Shown: positions 19,258 to 31,075, counted from the stretch's first letter. The stretch: DNA of 64,000 nucleotides from Mesorhabditis belari (GCA_958450365.1 CAUEEP010000890.1:700501-764500), one strand, 5' to 3'. Translations and numbers: made by a program. The notes: a model not told the origin generated them from the sequence alone.

Positions 19258-22200
19258 CTATTTCTTGAACTTTTGTCCAGCTTTAAACCACTTCTCGGCT
19301 CCTTGATTTTCAGCGAAAATCTAGAAATTTGATTGAATTTGATTGAATTTGGTTGAATTTGGTTGAGTTTTATTGAATTTGATTGAATTTGATTGAATTT
19401 GGTTGAATTTGATTGAATTTGATTGAATTTGATTGAATTTGATTGAATTTGATTGAATTTGGTTGAGTTTTATTGAATTTGATTGAATTTGGTTGAGTTT
19501 TATTGAATTTGATTGAATTTGGTTGAGTTTTATTGAATTTGATTGAATTTGGTTGAATTTGATTTGATTTGGTTGAATTTGATTGAATTTGGTTGAGTTT
19601 TATTGAATTTGATTGAATTTGATTGAATTTGATTGAATTTGATTGAATTTGGTTGAGTTTTATTGAATTTGATTGAATTTGATTGAGTTTGATTGAATTT
19701 GATTGAATTTGGTTGAGTTTTATTGAATTTGATTGAATTTGATTGAATTTGGTTGAATTTGATTTGATTTGATTGAATTTGATTGAATGACATCTAATGT
19801 AAATCTAATTTTAAAATTTATATAAAACTTGTAATTGGAGTCTTTTTTTTGGAGTGATTGAAGTCTTTACCTCTTTTCCTGATTCACTTAATGCTAAAAT
19901 TTTGAAGGTTGACGGGAAGAGCCAAGCCGCTTGGTTCTGGATTCGAAGCTGGTAGTAGCTAGAAAATCCACAATAAAACATTGATTTATTTAGAATATAT
20001 AGAATAGAGTATTTAGAATCCATGAATCTTCAAGAATCCTTGAATCTTCAAAAATCCATTATCCATTAATCCATTCTATCTCGAAAAACTTTACCCATTG
20101 TCCATTGGCTCAAAATGACCGGCATCAATGGCGGGTAGGCCGGCACGGGGACACGGTGGGACAAGGATATCCCAATCTTCTTCGGGTAAATCCTGAAACA
20201 AATCCTGAATTATGAATTTGTAAAATAGTAGATAATATTTAAATGCTGAAATATTGCTTATAAGAGATGCTATAAGAGATGCTTATAGATTCCTTTTACA
20301 AGTTAAACTTTTTCCTATTCATTCCTATTCCTATTCCTATTCATTACAAGTTAATTCCTATTCATTTCAAACCTTATTCGTGGTGAAAGCGATCCCGTAC
20401 ATCAATTCGGAATCATTTTGTGTGTAGAAGATCAATTTCTCACCGGCTTTCACTGGATAAAGCAATTGACGTTCTTTTGCTGAATCAATTTGATAAAAAA
20501 ATTCGATTTTAGTTAGAAACTCACAGGCTGGTATGCTGATTTTATGCAAATTCGTGTGATTTGGCTCTCCGACTTTTGGAGACCAATACTTTTCCTTTGG
20601 AACTGGTTCGGGCGCTGTTAATACCTCGGAGTCTTTTAGAGTACCACCGTATCTAAATCGAGTATTGTACAGAGTCAGGAAAAGTCGGATCTTTGTCTTA
20701 GTTCTCCTGGCTTGCTAGGCTAGGACCTGGCTTCTGGAAATTATCTTGCTTTTCTGACCTATTCTTTCTTTCTTTCCCCTTGGTTTTCCTTCTTTCTCTT
20801 GGTAGTTAAGGTAATGGATAGCTTAAGGTAATGATAATGAATTGGTTAGAGCAATTGCTCGGAAAGCAAAAGGCAAAAGGCGGATAAGCAAAAGCCCAGG
20901 TCGAGGGTTCAATCCTTTCTCTGGAAATCGACTTTTTCTTGCTAAACCCTTCACTTCTTTACTACATGAAGTGAACAAGAACATTACTTGAATGAATTAG
21001 ATTAGATTAGATTAGATCTTAACTTGAATGAATCGAAAAGTAAACTGACTTTTCGGGTAGAGACTCCTTTCCGAGTAGCTCTTGCAAGTCATCACGCCAA
21101 CTTTTCCCTGGAAAGTTTTTGTTTTTGCTACAATTGCTCAGCTCAGAATCTCTTTACCTGGGAAAACGATTTTCCCTCTACCATCCTCTGGGATAAAAGG
21201 TGAAATGGCTGACCAGAGAATGTTCATGAAACCAGGAGCATTGATCACAATGAACTTGAAAATTGAAGGATAAAGTTGAGTTAAAAGATTCAAAATTTGA
21301 TACTGATTGAGATTTCTATTAGCGAATAACTATTTCACCTTATCAATCCATTCTCGATAGTGCATCGCCATGAGTTCCCATGAGATTCGGAAAGGGCCTA
21401 AAGCACAAAAGTATGGTAACTCACAAATCAGCATTAGTTTGAAAGCTTAAAATTATTAAATACAATAGCAATAGTTAGTTAAACAACTAAATACTTAAAT
21501 TTTAAGTACTTAAATCGCATTCTTAACTACTAATCGCATTCAAGTCATTAAAAAAGTCTATAAAGTCGAAATTCGATCTAAAGAACCCTAAATTTGGTCC
21601 CTAAACGCTTAATAAAATGTTAAGAAACAATGTTCGATATAAAAAACTTCGATACAACGAATACTTCGATCAAAAGAACACTTTTTGAATACGTTAACGC
21701 CTATTTCATTTCCTTACAACGAATTATTTACTAAGATTAGGGCAAAACATTTCTGCGATTTCTGCTTTTTGACTGAATATCTCATTTTTTTTTCTACTGA
21801 ATTTGAAATGTTTTAAAATGAGTTTGCTTACTTCTTGCTTCAAGCTTGTTTACAATTAGCTTGCTTGCTTACAATTAGCTTGCTTACTTACAATTAGCTT
21901 GCTTGCTTACAGCTAGTTTGCTTCTTGCTTGCTTACAATTAGCTTGCTTGTTTACAACTAGCTTGCTTGCTTGCTTACAATTAGCTTGCTTCCTTGCTTA
22001 CAATTAGCTTGCTTGCTTGCTTACAATTAGCTTGCTTCCTTGCTTACAACTAGCTTGCTTGCTTGCTTACAATCAGCTTCCTTACTGCTTTACGCAATCT
22101 TTTTTTTATCTTAAGTGTGCTTAATGTAAAGTTTTCTTTTTTATTCTTGAATTTTTGAGAACATTTTTATATTTTAGGTGATGGAGCGAGACGATCAATC

Positions 22201-25200
22201 GATCAATTTGGCTTTGAAGAAGCGAATACTTGATCAATCAACTTCGAAAGGAACGACTGAATTGGCGAAGGATTTCGAATTGACGCGATGAAGAATATCA
22301 ACAAAGGAATAGGTCGGTCATTTTAGAAGCGAAGAAGGAGCTACAAAAAGCGCACGATTGAAGACGAGTAAATACGAAGCAATTGAAGAATTTGTGCTTA
22401 TTTCTTTGAAGCAAATCCGAAGCCAAAACGAAGCCAAAACGAATGTGTTGACAGAAATGTGCTTCGAGAGAAGCGAGAGAAAGCGATGGAGTTGGCAAGC
22501 TTGGAAGGAAGTAGCGAGTGGCGGTTGGCTGGATAAATTGAAGGTTGGAGGCGGTTGGCCGTCACGGAGACTTCAAGAAGGCTTCAAGAAGTGTCCAAGA
22601 AGCGTCCCAGAAGCGTCCAAGAAGCGTCCAACTTCTTGTTCCTAACTTCTTTTCAAAGTAAATTCGTTATAAAAACTATCGCGAAGTCAAAAAGCCAATG
22701 GTGATTTATTTCTATACAACGAATTTCGATATTCTATAGGATATACGTATTCTTCGATACAACGAACGCTTCGACCAATCGCTTGCAATTCCTTGTATCA
22801 AAATTCACCTGTACTTCTAAAAGACAAACCTGTCACAGTTCCAACCATTGTCGGATCGAAGCTCAACCCATCGAGGTCAAAGATGTAATACGCGTAGCAC
22901 TGACGTCCCAATCGGGCTTCCATCTAGGAAATTGATTCATGGTACGCTCAACAATCATACCTCCATCAAAATCGATAAAATCTTCTCGATATTTCGATAT
23001 TTTTGATGAATATAGTCGGTCGGTTGGACACTTTTCAACACACCGCCAACATCTAGAAACGAAATTGAATTACGCTTTTCGCGGGAGTGGGACAAATGCG
23101 ACCTTTTTTTTGCGCACACGGACATTTGCGCACCTTTTTTTCTTCACCTTGCCCATTAGCGCACCTTTTTTCGCGTTTTAAAAAAGCTAATATTAACCTC
23201 AAGCTGTAAAAAGCTAGTATTAACCAATTTCTATTCCAAAATTTGTTTTTCTAGGTAATTTTAAGGCGTAGAATCGAAATTTTGGCATATCAGAGCTTGT
23301 GGAAACAAACGGACGGAGTTATACAAAGAGAAAAATCGACAATTTTCTGTAATTTGATCTAGCCGTTTTGTTTTGATCTAGCGTCTTTCAAATTGATTCC
23401 ACACGCTCTGTTATGTCAAAACTTGAATTCGACACCCTCAAAAACCTAGAAGTTTTTCTCTTACTTAGAAAAACAACATTTGGAATAGAAATTGGTTAAT
23501 ATTAGCTTTTTAGAGCTTTTTTAAAACGCGAAAGAAGGTGCGCTAATGGGCAAGGTGCGCAAATGTCCGGGTGCGCAAAAAAGGTCGCATCTGTCCCATT
23601 CCCCTTTTCGCACAATTTGGAATTTCAAAAATCATAATACAATTGATTGGTACAATTGATATACAATTTATACTCAACTTTTAAATTTTCCTATCTTATT
23701 TTTACTATCGAACTTTTACTTTTAAACTCATTTTTTGACTTATTGAACAAAATTTTTAACTCAATTAGTTTCAGAGAGCTTCCGGAGAGCAATTTTTCTT
23801 GAGAGAGCTTTATGTTCGCTTGTTTGCTTCTTTTAAAAATAAATTAACTTCTGAAAATTTTCTGGCAACTAAAGGAATCTTTCTTTCACATATCTTTGCT
23901 CATTTTTGGTGAAGATTTTCATCTTTATCAATCAGTTTTCATCAAATCAGCTAAATTTGCTATCATTTTGATTTAGGCTTGTAATTTCTGTGCCCAAAAT
24001 TAGGCTAATTAAATGAAAAACTTTCCCAAAAATGAATAGCGCTTTGAGTAGGATAGTTTGTCTAAGGCTTAGGCTTAGGCTGATGTCTTTTAGTAAATGA
24101 ACTGGTACTTGTGGAGTATCCGGGGGGGGGGTCTTTCAATATCCGGGGGGTAAAATTTTATATACCAATGAACTCAATGAAGTAATTATTGAATTAACAC
24201 TAATAAGAACTTTATTGGTTAGTACCGATTTTTCCGGCTTGATCAACGACTAAAATGTGATCCGCGTCGGGATTCGTTGGCTTAATGATACACAATGGAG
24301 CGTGATCGGAAGCTATCTGGAATTTCAAAAATCAAGATGAATCATTGAGTCATTGAATCAAGATGAATCATTGAGGTAGAAACCTCAATGAGGCAAGCTT
24401 GAACTGAAGATTTTGCTCTTTTCCCCAAGCCAAACCTTGCACGATTGCAGCGTTGACGAGTCAGTGTCCAATCGCTTCTCTTTTCTCCATTTCAAATGCT
24501 TTCTCAACATGTGAATCGCTTTTGGTACATTGTGATTGGTACCCTGAATCATGGAATATTGCACGTTTCGCGAAATTTTTTGATATTGGGTTGATGGAAA
24601 AGTCCTTTGCGATTTTTTGGGAGAGTACCTTAAATTTGTCGAATTTTGACGTTTTATAGCTCATCCTAAAGCTGAATTCAAGACGGATCGATTGGTAAAA
24701 ACCGTTTTTTCAGGAATGTCGTGTCAAGTTGAATCGGAGGAGCACCAGCGGCACCTGTTTTTGTATGCATTCAACCGAAAACTCAATGCCGCACAGGCTC
24801 ATCGAGAGATTACTGACGTTTATGGACCCGATTTCGTGACCGAACGAACTATCCGGAATTGGTTTCAACGATTTCGTGAAAAATTCCTGAAAAAACCCTT
24901 CTAACAACATCAAAAAAATGATAAAACAAAAAAAACGAGAAAAACGAAGGAAAATCGCGAAAAGCGGCGGAAAGGCTATTGATCTGAGGGTCGCTGGTTC
25001 GACTTCCACCGGTGACAATATTTTTCAAAAATTTTTTGCTAAGATTCTGAAAATGCGTGTCTCGGGGTTATTTTTGACGCTGATCACGAAACACATGTTT
25101 TTAGCCTAGGTTTCTGCACGGAAAACTAACGAAACGTGAAAACAGCCGTTTTTTGGCTCTCCCGCCCTTTACTAAAATAGCTGTAAAGGCTTTTAGAAAA

Positions 25201-25649
25201 GAGATATCTCAAAACGGTTTTTACCAATCGATCCGTCTTGAATTCAGCTTTAGGATGAGCTATAAAACGTCAAAATTCGACAAATTTAAGGTACTCTCCC
25301 AAAAAATCGGAAAGGACTTTTCCACCAACCCAATATTATGACAATATTATGACAATATTAATGACAAACTTGAATCCACCGAAGAATGTTGAAATATGTG
25401 TCATACTTTGGGTGAATCAAATCTTTCACGGCTTCACGGACCTAAAAAATGATAGATAATCGAGTTTTTTTTTGCAAGAAATACCAGTAACTAGTAAAAA
25501 TTTTATCCAAAATATTAGTGAATAATTTTAAAAGCGTTTTTAAAAGCTTGTCAATAGATTTTTGCCATTGTCAATAGATTGTCAATCTGTTATTTGTCAA
25601 TTACCTGTGCCACCTCAATGTCGGCCGCGGTGCTCGGCTCTTCAGGCAT
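19258..25649 (-). CDS. ctg-like: CRAL-TRIO (SEC14) / GOLD domain lipid-transfer protein
   Basis: Thirteen exons (transcription order) give 414 residues: 25605-25649, 25370-25441, 24436-24543, 24226-24316, 22961-23052, 22830-22923, 21339-21397, 21158-21254, 21050-21107, 20373-20652, 20095-20192, 19871-19958 and 19258-19320, with every junction in frame. Such proteins bind phosphoinositides or other hydrophobic ligands in the SEC14 pocket and act in membrane trafficking or signalling. The CRAL-TRIO N-domain shows NILRWIQG and HLKWRKEKRLD (about 30-70). The lipid pocket shows GRQCYAYYIFDLDGLSFDP and INAPGFMNILWSAISPFIP, followed by LPEKYGGTL at the domain end. The C-terminal GOLD domain (about 260-390) includes VKAGEKLIFYTQ and NGYYQLRIQN. 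Intron 2 is almost entirely a mariner element, intron 4 holds a foldback MITE and intron 6 pogo remnants. It resembles C. elegans ctg-1/ctg-2 type genes; exact orthology is not established. Confidence 0.9.
19330..19790. repeat. Minisatellite (GATTGAATTT)n
   Basis: About forty-five 10-bp units (GATTGAATTT, GGTTGAGTTT, TATTGAATTT) in the last intron of the CRAL-TRIO/GOLD gene. The minus-strand open frame inside (Gln/Ser/Asn/Ile/Lys) is an artefact. Confidence 0.95.
20840..20935 (+). other. tRNA-like sequence
   Basis: GGTTAGAGCAATTGCTCGG resembles a D arm and anticodon arm, and CGAGGGTTCAATCC a T arm. The acceptor stem does not form and the middle is expanded, so this is a tRNA pseudogene or SINE head. 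It lies in an intron of the CRAL-TRIO gene, antisense to it. A related D-arm fragment lies antisense at about 47975-48012. Confidence 0.45.
21620..22815 (+). mobile_element. Decayed pogo/Tigger-like transposon
   Basis: From 22181 the plus strand reads a broken helix-turn-helix transposase start: ERDDQSINLALKKRILDQ, then TTELAKDFELTR and a stop. In another frame, KYEAIEEFVLISLKQI and later GGWLDKLK match the CENP-B/pogo DNA-binding pattern. Terminal-type sequences CGATACAACGAA occur at about 21640 and 22755. No catalytic domain is present. It occupies an intron of the minus-strand CRAL-TRIO gene. Confidence 0.55.
21840..22080. repeat. Minisatellite (TTGCTTACAATTAGC)n
   Basis: About twelve units of TTACAATTAGCTTGCTTGC with variable CTTGC number, inside the pogo-like remnant region in an intron. 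Confidence 0.9.
23093..23603. mobile_element. 511-bp foldback MITE with 8-bp target duplication (hAT-like), copy 1
   Basis: Inverted ends GGGAGTGGGACAAATGCGAC with arms of about 200 bases that include GCGCACCTTTTTT, CATTAGCGCACC, GCTAATATTAACCAATTTCT and AATTTTAGG(C/G)CGTAGAATCGA. The flanks repeat CTTTTCGC exactly (23085-23092 and 23604-23611). It is in intron 4 of the CRAL-TRIO gene. The 8-bp duplication points to the hAT superfamily. Same family as 29827-30398 and 40776-41286. Confidence 0.85.
24586..25333 (+). mobile_element. Mariner-type element with about 125-bp inverted ends
   Basis: Ends TTGGGTTGATGGAAAAGTCC and its complement, with inverted arms reaching GGTAAAAACCGTTTT, at TA sites. 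Inside, 24721-24890 reads a mariner N-terminal helix-turn-helix: HQRHLFLYAFNRKLNAAQAH and FVTERTIRNWFQRFREKF. The rest of the transposase is missing and replaced by a piece resembling a tRNA 3' half (GTCGCTGGTTCGACTTCC, about 24985-25010). The element makes up nearly all of intron 2 of the CRAL-TRIO gene. A truncated relative is at 57290-57702. Confidence 0.8.
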
Positions 25650-26127
25650 TTTTCAGTAGAAAAATCCTGAATTTTAAAGGAAAAGTTTAAAATGTCAAGT
25701 TATTATTGAAATATTATTGAAATTCAAGCATTTCAAGCAAAAAAACAAAAAGAAATAGGAAAATTGTAGGGAAAAACCATAGAAACGCCTCTCGAAGCAG
25801 TTGTTTACTGACCATTTACAGAAAAACTTCAAAATTAGAACAAGATTATAACAAAATGAAGATAGAAATTGTAAAATCTAGTAAAATGAAACTAATACTA
25901 ATCCTAAAATGAAACTAATACTACCTTTTAATCAATGTTTTATTCATTGAAAAGCTCTAGAGAGCAATAACCTTCAATGTTTTCAGTGAAAGACTGACCC
26001 TTGATGAGAAAAGAACAAAAGAAACACTCTTTTTTCTTGGTTTTTGAGCTTTTGACTCATCAAATAAAGAGAAAATTAGTGAAAATGAATCAAAAGCAAA
26101 GAAAAATGAGTTACAAAGAAATCACGA
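25650..26127. other. Putative promoter side of the CRAL-TRIO gene
   Basis: AT-rich sequence upstream of the minus-strand start codon at 25649. TTTCAG-type acceptor sequence (minus strand) lies close to the ATG. I see no other gene. Confidence 0.5.
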
Positions 26128-26399
26128 TACCGTCATACTCCTAATAGTAGCGCCCCCCTATAATGACGGTGGAGCCTCGCGTACTCTAACTTTAAACGCA
26201 TTTTTCTCGCCATCCGTTTATGCTACAGTATGCGCTTAAGTATCAAATGAAAGCTGAAATTCAGGGCTATTTTTTGATACTAAAGATGTACTTTTAGAAA
26301 TTATGGGCGTTTAGAAAAAAATGATTTAGTAAAAAATTTTTTGCGACTGCGCGACGATACGGGGAGGAGGGTGGCGCTACTATTAGAGGTATTACGGTA
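26128..26399. mobile_element. MITE family A, copy 2 (divergent)
   Basis: Ends TACCGTCATACTCCTAATAG and CTATTAGAGGTATTACGGTA, with inner family A blocks (TTTATGCTACAGTATGCGCT, GGGCTATTTTTTGATACTAA). It is the most diverged copy here. Confidence 0.8.
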
Positions 26400-26649
26400 G
26401 ATAATTTTGTAAACAATAGTTACAGTAGGCCTAGGAAAGGAATTTCTTATGCTTTGTCGACTGTAGGGTAAGTTCTGTAGACTAAAAGACGCTAAGGTAA
26501 AATTTCTAAAAGGTATTTACTACCGTAATCCTGTCAGTTTCTATACCGTAATTCTACCGTAATCCAGCCGTATCTAGCTACTGTAATCCTGTCAGTTTCT
26601 CTTGGATCAGCTCAATTTTTGTATCATTTACTGAGTCTTGTGATCTTTT

Positions 26650-26830
26650 ATCGAATTTGATTGACTGGCTTAACTGAAAGGTAACTGGCTTAACTGAAAG
26701 TCTGGCTTAACTGAAAGTTAACTGGCTTAACTGAAAGGTAACTGGCTTAACTGAAAGTTAACTGGCTTAACTGAAAGTCTGGCTTAACTGAAAGTTAACT
26801 GGCTTAACTGAAAGCTCTATACGATTACGA
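26650..26830. repeat. Minisatellite (CTGGCTTAACTGAAAGGTAA)n
   Basis: About nine 15-20 bp units in intergenic DNA. They are followed by a short GATTACGAAA array to about 26890. Confidence 0.9.
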
Positions 26831-26890
26831 AAGGTTACGAAAGATTACGACTACGAAAGATTATGATTACGAAAGATTATGATTACGAAA

Positions 26891-27359
26891 GATTACGGTA
26901 GTTTTAGATACCTTTTAGAAAGCTAATTTTATCGATAATTGAGCGATAATTTGAAATTCAAATAGAAAAATGACTTTTAAAAACTAAGAGACAAAGAGAT
27001 TGAGGAAAAAATCTCCTAAATTTCCTAAAATTTCCTAAAAAAGAAATGGAAACCCCATTGTTGAGCTAGAAAGAAGAAAATTTAGAAAAATTTCTTCTTT
27101 GAGTGAGAGTGATTGTGAAATTTGTGGAAAAAGAATTGAGAATTACTGAGAAAATGAAGTGAGCATTTAAAAAGAGAAAATTTTGAAGAGATTTTGAAGA
27201 GATTCTCTTTTCTCTTTTCTCTTTTACATCAAGGTCGACATCATTTTGTGGTAACCGGCCATTCTTGAAAAGAAAAAGAAAAGGAAAACTCAGTAAAAAA
27301 AGAAAGTAACTAGTTTGATTGAGAAAAAAAAAACAATACTGACACTAGAGTTTATGCTT
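26891..27359. other. Intergenic, no gene seen
   Basis: AT-rich. On the minus strand near 27225-27265, a TTTTCAAG-like acceptor precedes a 12-codon frame starting MAGYHKMMS. It is too short to call. Confidence 0.4.
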
Positions 27360-27590
27360 GTGGTTTGAAGTGGCTTGAAGTGCTTTGAAGTGCTTTGAAG
27401 CGCTTTGAAGTGGCTTGAAGCGCTTTGAAGTGGCTTGAAGTGGCTTGAAGTGCTTTGAAGTGCTTTGAAGTGCTTTGAAGTGGCTTGAAGTGCTTTGAAG
27501 TGCTTTAAAGTGCTTTGAAGTGGCTTGAAGTGCTTTGAAGTGTTTTAAAGTGCTTTGAAGTGTTTTAAAGTGCTTTGAAGTCGTTTCAAC
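27360..27590. repeat. Minisatellite (GAAGTGCTTT)n
   Basis: About twenty-three 10-bp units GAAGTGCTTT / GAAGTGGCTT in intergenic DNA. Confidence 0.95.
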
Positions 27591-28002
27591 ACTTCAAATT
27601 ATCTTTCCAATTCATTGGGAATTGCTTTTGACTTGAGAAATACAAAATTTGAAGTAATTTTGATGAAAAAACCAAACGAGTAAGTGTTTAATGGACTTTT
27701 AAAACAAAATCAAAGCTCAAATCAAAGCCAACTAAACGAGTAAACGAAAATATCGATGAGAAGTCACAAATAAACAAACCCAATCACGATGAAAATGTTT
27801 CACCACTAAAGAAATCTCTGATATCATTAATTCTATCACTTTTCCTCTCAAAATGATCATTGTGAGAGTATTTCTTTTTTTCTTTTTGCCAAATTGGGAA
27901 ATGAAAACAGGGAAAGATTGAGAGAAATCACGAGATTCGCCCATCGGCAAACTGATTGAGAAAAAGAAGAATGGGGAAAGATTTGTTAACAAGATCACAT
28001 GT
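27591..28002. other. Intergenic, no gene seen
   Basis: AT-rich sequence without a recognisable exon. The minus-strand open frame at 27732-28040 shows no domain or splice context. Confidence 0.5.
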
Positions 28003-28668
28003 TTGGAGAACAACTTTAAACTAGGCTCTTTGGAGAACAACTTTAATCTTTGATGACTTTAAAGTCTCAAAGAAAACACTAGGAAGAATCAAAGAAGTCA
28101 CAAAGATACTCAAGAATCACCAGAGGACTCGGGCACACCTTTTCGACAGCACTGTCCTCCCGGCACTCTGCTACGGGGCAGAGACCTGGGCCACGACACA
28201 GACCACCGAACGAGCCCTGAGAACGACGAATTGAGTCCTTGAAAGGAACCTCCTCGGGCACAATAGGAAGACGCAGCTCGACCAAGACCTAAGAAGTGTG
28301 GATATGCGTCGGCTCTCGGAACTCAGAGATCCAGTGGAAGTGATCGAGAGAAAAGACTCGGCTGGCCACGTAGCCAGAAGAATGGACGACAGAACAGACG
28401 ACAGTCCTCGCATGGACAATATGGATCACAGAGTGGCAACCACGAGACCAGAAGAGGCCCATCGGAAGACCAACAACAAGGTGGAGCAAAAGAGTGGCAG
28501 AGACGGTCAGAGAAAGGAGTGCTAGAGGCTAGAGTGCAACCAGCACAAGTAAGTCGAAGACTTCGAACCAGGAAGAACCAAGATAGGAACAAACTCCAAG
28601 ATGTTTGGAGAACAACTTTAAACTAGGCTCTTTGGAGAACAACTTTAATCTTTGATGACTTTAAACTT
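28003..28668 (+). mobile_element. LINE 3' fragment (RTE-like) bounded by about 62-bp direct repeats
   Basis: About 28068-28605 encodes the C-terminal tail of a LINE reverse transcriptase on the plus strand: STVLPALCYGAETWA, then after a stop SVDMRRLSELRDP and SAGHVARRMDD, a pattern of endonuclease/RT-type (RTE) elements. The same sequence, starting TGTTTGGAGAACAACTTTAA and ending GATGACTTTAAA, stands on each side (about 28003-28066 and 28604-28668). This is as expected for a long target-site duplication. It is 5'-truncated and non-functional. Confidence 0.75.
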
Positions 28669-28910
28669 TAAAATTCGTCTCGTTGAAAGTTTACAAATGA
28701 ATTTCAATATCTGAAGTGAGCGCTATCATTTTTGAGACTCAGGAAATTGTTTAGATAGCTGAATATCTTTTAGCTTATCTAGCTATCTAGCTGAATAACT
28801 TTTAAATTTTTTAGACCAATTTTTAAAGTGCCGGATTCAAATCTGCAAATCCAAGGATTTCCAAATATTGTCAATCAATTCGACTCGCCTCGCTCGGCAG
28901 TATTTTATCA

Positions 28911-29750
28911 ATGTCGACAAATCGTCTCTACGCTGATACCATAAATTATCCGGTAAGTAAATGGTAAATGGTAAATGAAAGGGGTTAAGACTATCACCAA
29001 TGTTAAGAATCGTACATTCAAATAGTCAATGATCAATGATATCAATGATCAATGATATCAATGATCAATGATATCAATGATCAATGACATCAATAACAAA
29101 ATGACAGTCTCACCACTGTTCTTAGATTTTCAAGATATCAACTCAAAAGTATAGTTTGAATCTATTCGAATCAGATAAACTACTATGAAAAGCTCGATCA
29201 ACAAGTGTAAGTCAGCAGTGTAATCAGCAAGTGTAGTCAGCAGTGTAGTCAGCAGTGTAGTCAGTAGTGTAGTCAGTAGTGTAGTCAGCAGTGTAGTCAG
29301 CAGTGTAGTCAGCAGTGTAGTCAGTAGTGTAGTCAGTAGTGTAGTCAGCAGTGTAGTCAGCAGTGTAGTCAGCAAGTGTAAGTGATCTCCAACTTTCTTT
29401 GTTACAGTGTCCTTCTCACAGTGTACTTTACATCTTTTAGAAGACAGCCTAATTTGGTCAATCTCTATTCCCTCGATCAATACTTTTTTGATCACCCCGA
29501 TTTTCGAGAGACTAAAAGAGGCGTTCCGGGAGGTTTTGCATATTTTGTGCGGAAATTCATTTTTCATCGTTTCATTCATTTTCCCTGGAATTCCCATCGA
29601 ATTCCCGGTTAAATTCGCGTCGTTTTTTGCAAATTTCTTTGCAAATTCAGCCATCGTTCAAATCGTCTCTACGCGGATGCCATAAATTATCCGGTGAGTA
29701 AATGGTAAATGGTAAATGGTAAATGAAAGGGGTTAAGACCATCACCAATG
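28911..29750. repeat. About 90-bp duplicated segment with tandem repeats between
   Basis: CAAATCGTCTCTACGC..ATAAATTATCCGGT(A/G)AGTAAATGG..GGGGTTAAGAC occurs at about 28915-29002 and 29658-29750. Each ends an open stretch at a GTAAGT/GTGAGT donor-like site, so they may be copies of an exon and its donor. Between them are a (TGATATCAATGATCAA)n run (29030-29095), a GTAGTCAGCAGT minisatellite (29200-29385), and an open region (29390-29680) with no recognised product. The Leu/Thr-rich minus-strand frame over the minisatellite is an artefact. Confidence 0.6.
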
Positions 29751-29826
29751 CAACATCTCTAAAAAATGACAGCATTGAGAGCTTAACAACTAATCTTAAT
29801 ACTTATTTAAGCTCATATCTAACGTT

Positions 29827-30398
29827 GGGAGTGGGATAAATGCGACCTTTTTCTTTGCGCACCCAGTCATTTGCCCACGTTTTTTTGGCATTTTTTGGCG
29901 TTTTTTTCCGTCCCATTAGCGCACTTTTTTTCACATTTTAAAAAACCTCTAAAAAGCTAATATTAACCAATTTTTCTTTTAAAAGTTGCTTTTTCTGGGT
30001 AATTTTAGAGCATAGAATTTAAATTTTAACATATTAAAGCTTGTGAAAACAATTGGAAAGATAAAAAACGGATAGGTCAAATTGCAGAAAATTGTCGATT
30101 TTTCCCGATGGATAACTCCGTTCGTTTGCTTAGGGCTTAGGTATGATAGGTATGATAGGTATGATAGGTATGATAGCTCTGATATGTCTGATATGGCTCT
30201 GATATGGCTTAGGTATGATAGCTCTGATATGTCAACATTCGTGTTTGTCAACAGTAATCAAGTTTAGTTTTCTATGCCCTAAAATTACCCAGGAAAAAAA
30301 ACAACTCTTTGGAATAGAAATTGGCTAATATTAGCTTTTTAGCGCTTTTCTAAAAAGCGAAAAAAAGTGCGCAAAAAAATCGCATTTATCCCACTCCC
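29827..30398. mobile_element. Foldback MITE (hAT-like), copy 2
   Basis: Same family as 23093-23603. The ends are GGGAGTGGGATAAATGCGAC and TTTATCCCACTCCC. Flanks CTAACGTT and CTAGCGTT give an 8-bp duplication with one mismatch. It is longer (572 bp) because of an internal GATAGGTATGATAG / CTCTGATATG tandem expansion at 30135-30235. Confidence 0.85.
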
Positions 30399-30639
30399 CT
30401 AGCGTTTGCTTTAACTAAGCGTCGGTACGCTTTGGCTTTGGCTTTGCATATTGTTTAGCATGAGTTCTGAGTTCAGTTTGATTGTTTAGAAATTCAAGTT
30501 TCTTAGTGATTTGTATTTCCCAACAAGAGCAAGAGAAACTCTTTCCAAACGTTGTGTTGTGCAATCGAATTTTTGAATGATGAAATCGTTCTCTTTTATA
30601 ATCAAGTGACCAAGTCTCTGACTTATTGTTAGCTTCTTT

Positions 30640-30735
30640 AGAATTCAGGAACGATTACTGTACTCTTACAGTACTCCTACAGTACTCTTACAGTACTCCT
30701 CCAGTACTCCTACAATACTTCTACAGTACTCAAAC
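30640..30735. repeat. Short tandem repeat (CAGTACTCCTA)n
   Basis: About eight units of TACAGTACTCC/TACAGTACTCT. No gene around it. Confidence 0.85.
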
Positions 30736-30805
30736 TTTAAGTATAAAGTTTCTCATTTCATTAAAAAATGCTACTTTGCCCTTTCCCCTATTGAAAGCTC
30801 TGATG

Positions 30806-31075
30806 TTTGAGGGCTTAACTAAGCAGTTGCATTGTTTGAGGGCTTAACTAAGCAGTAACTAAGCAGTTGCACTGTTTGAGGGCTTAACTAGGCAGTAACT
30901 AAGCAGTTGCATTGTTTGAGGGCTTAACTAGGCAGTAACTAAGCAGTTGCATTGTTTGAGGGCTTAACTAGGCAGTAACTAAGCAGTTGCATTGTTTGAG
31001 GGCTTAACTAGGCAGTAACTAAGCAGTTGCATTGTTTGAGGGCTTAACTAAGCAGTAACTAAGCAGTTGCATTGT
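30806..31075. repeat. Tandem repeat, about 48-bp unit
   Basis: Five to six units of TTTGAGGGCTTAACTAGGCA..GTAACTAAGCAGTTGCATTG, with very high identity between units. Confidence 0.92.

Noticed and set aside
29130..29654. 174-residue minus-strand frame with Leu-Leu-Thr-Thr repeats
   Set aside because: The repeat part is the GTAGTCAGCAGT minisatellite. The rest has no family features.
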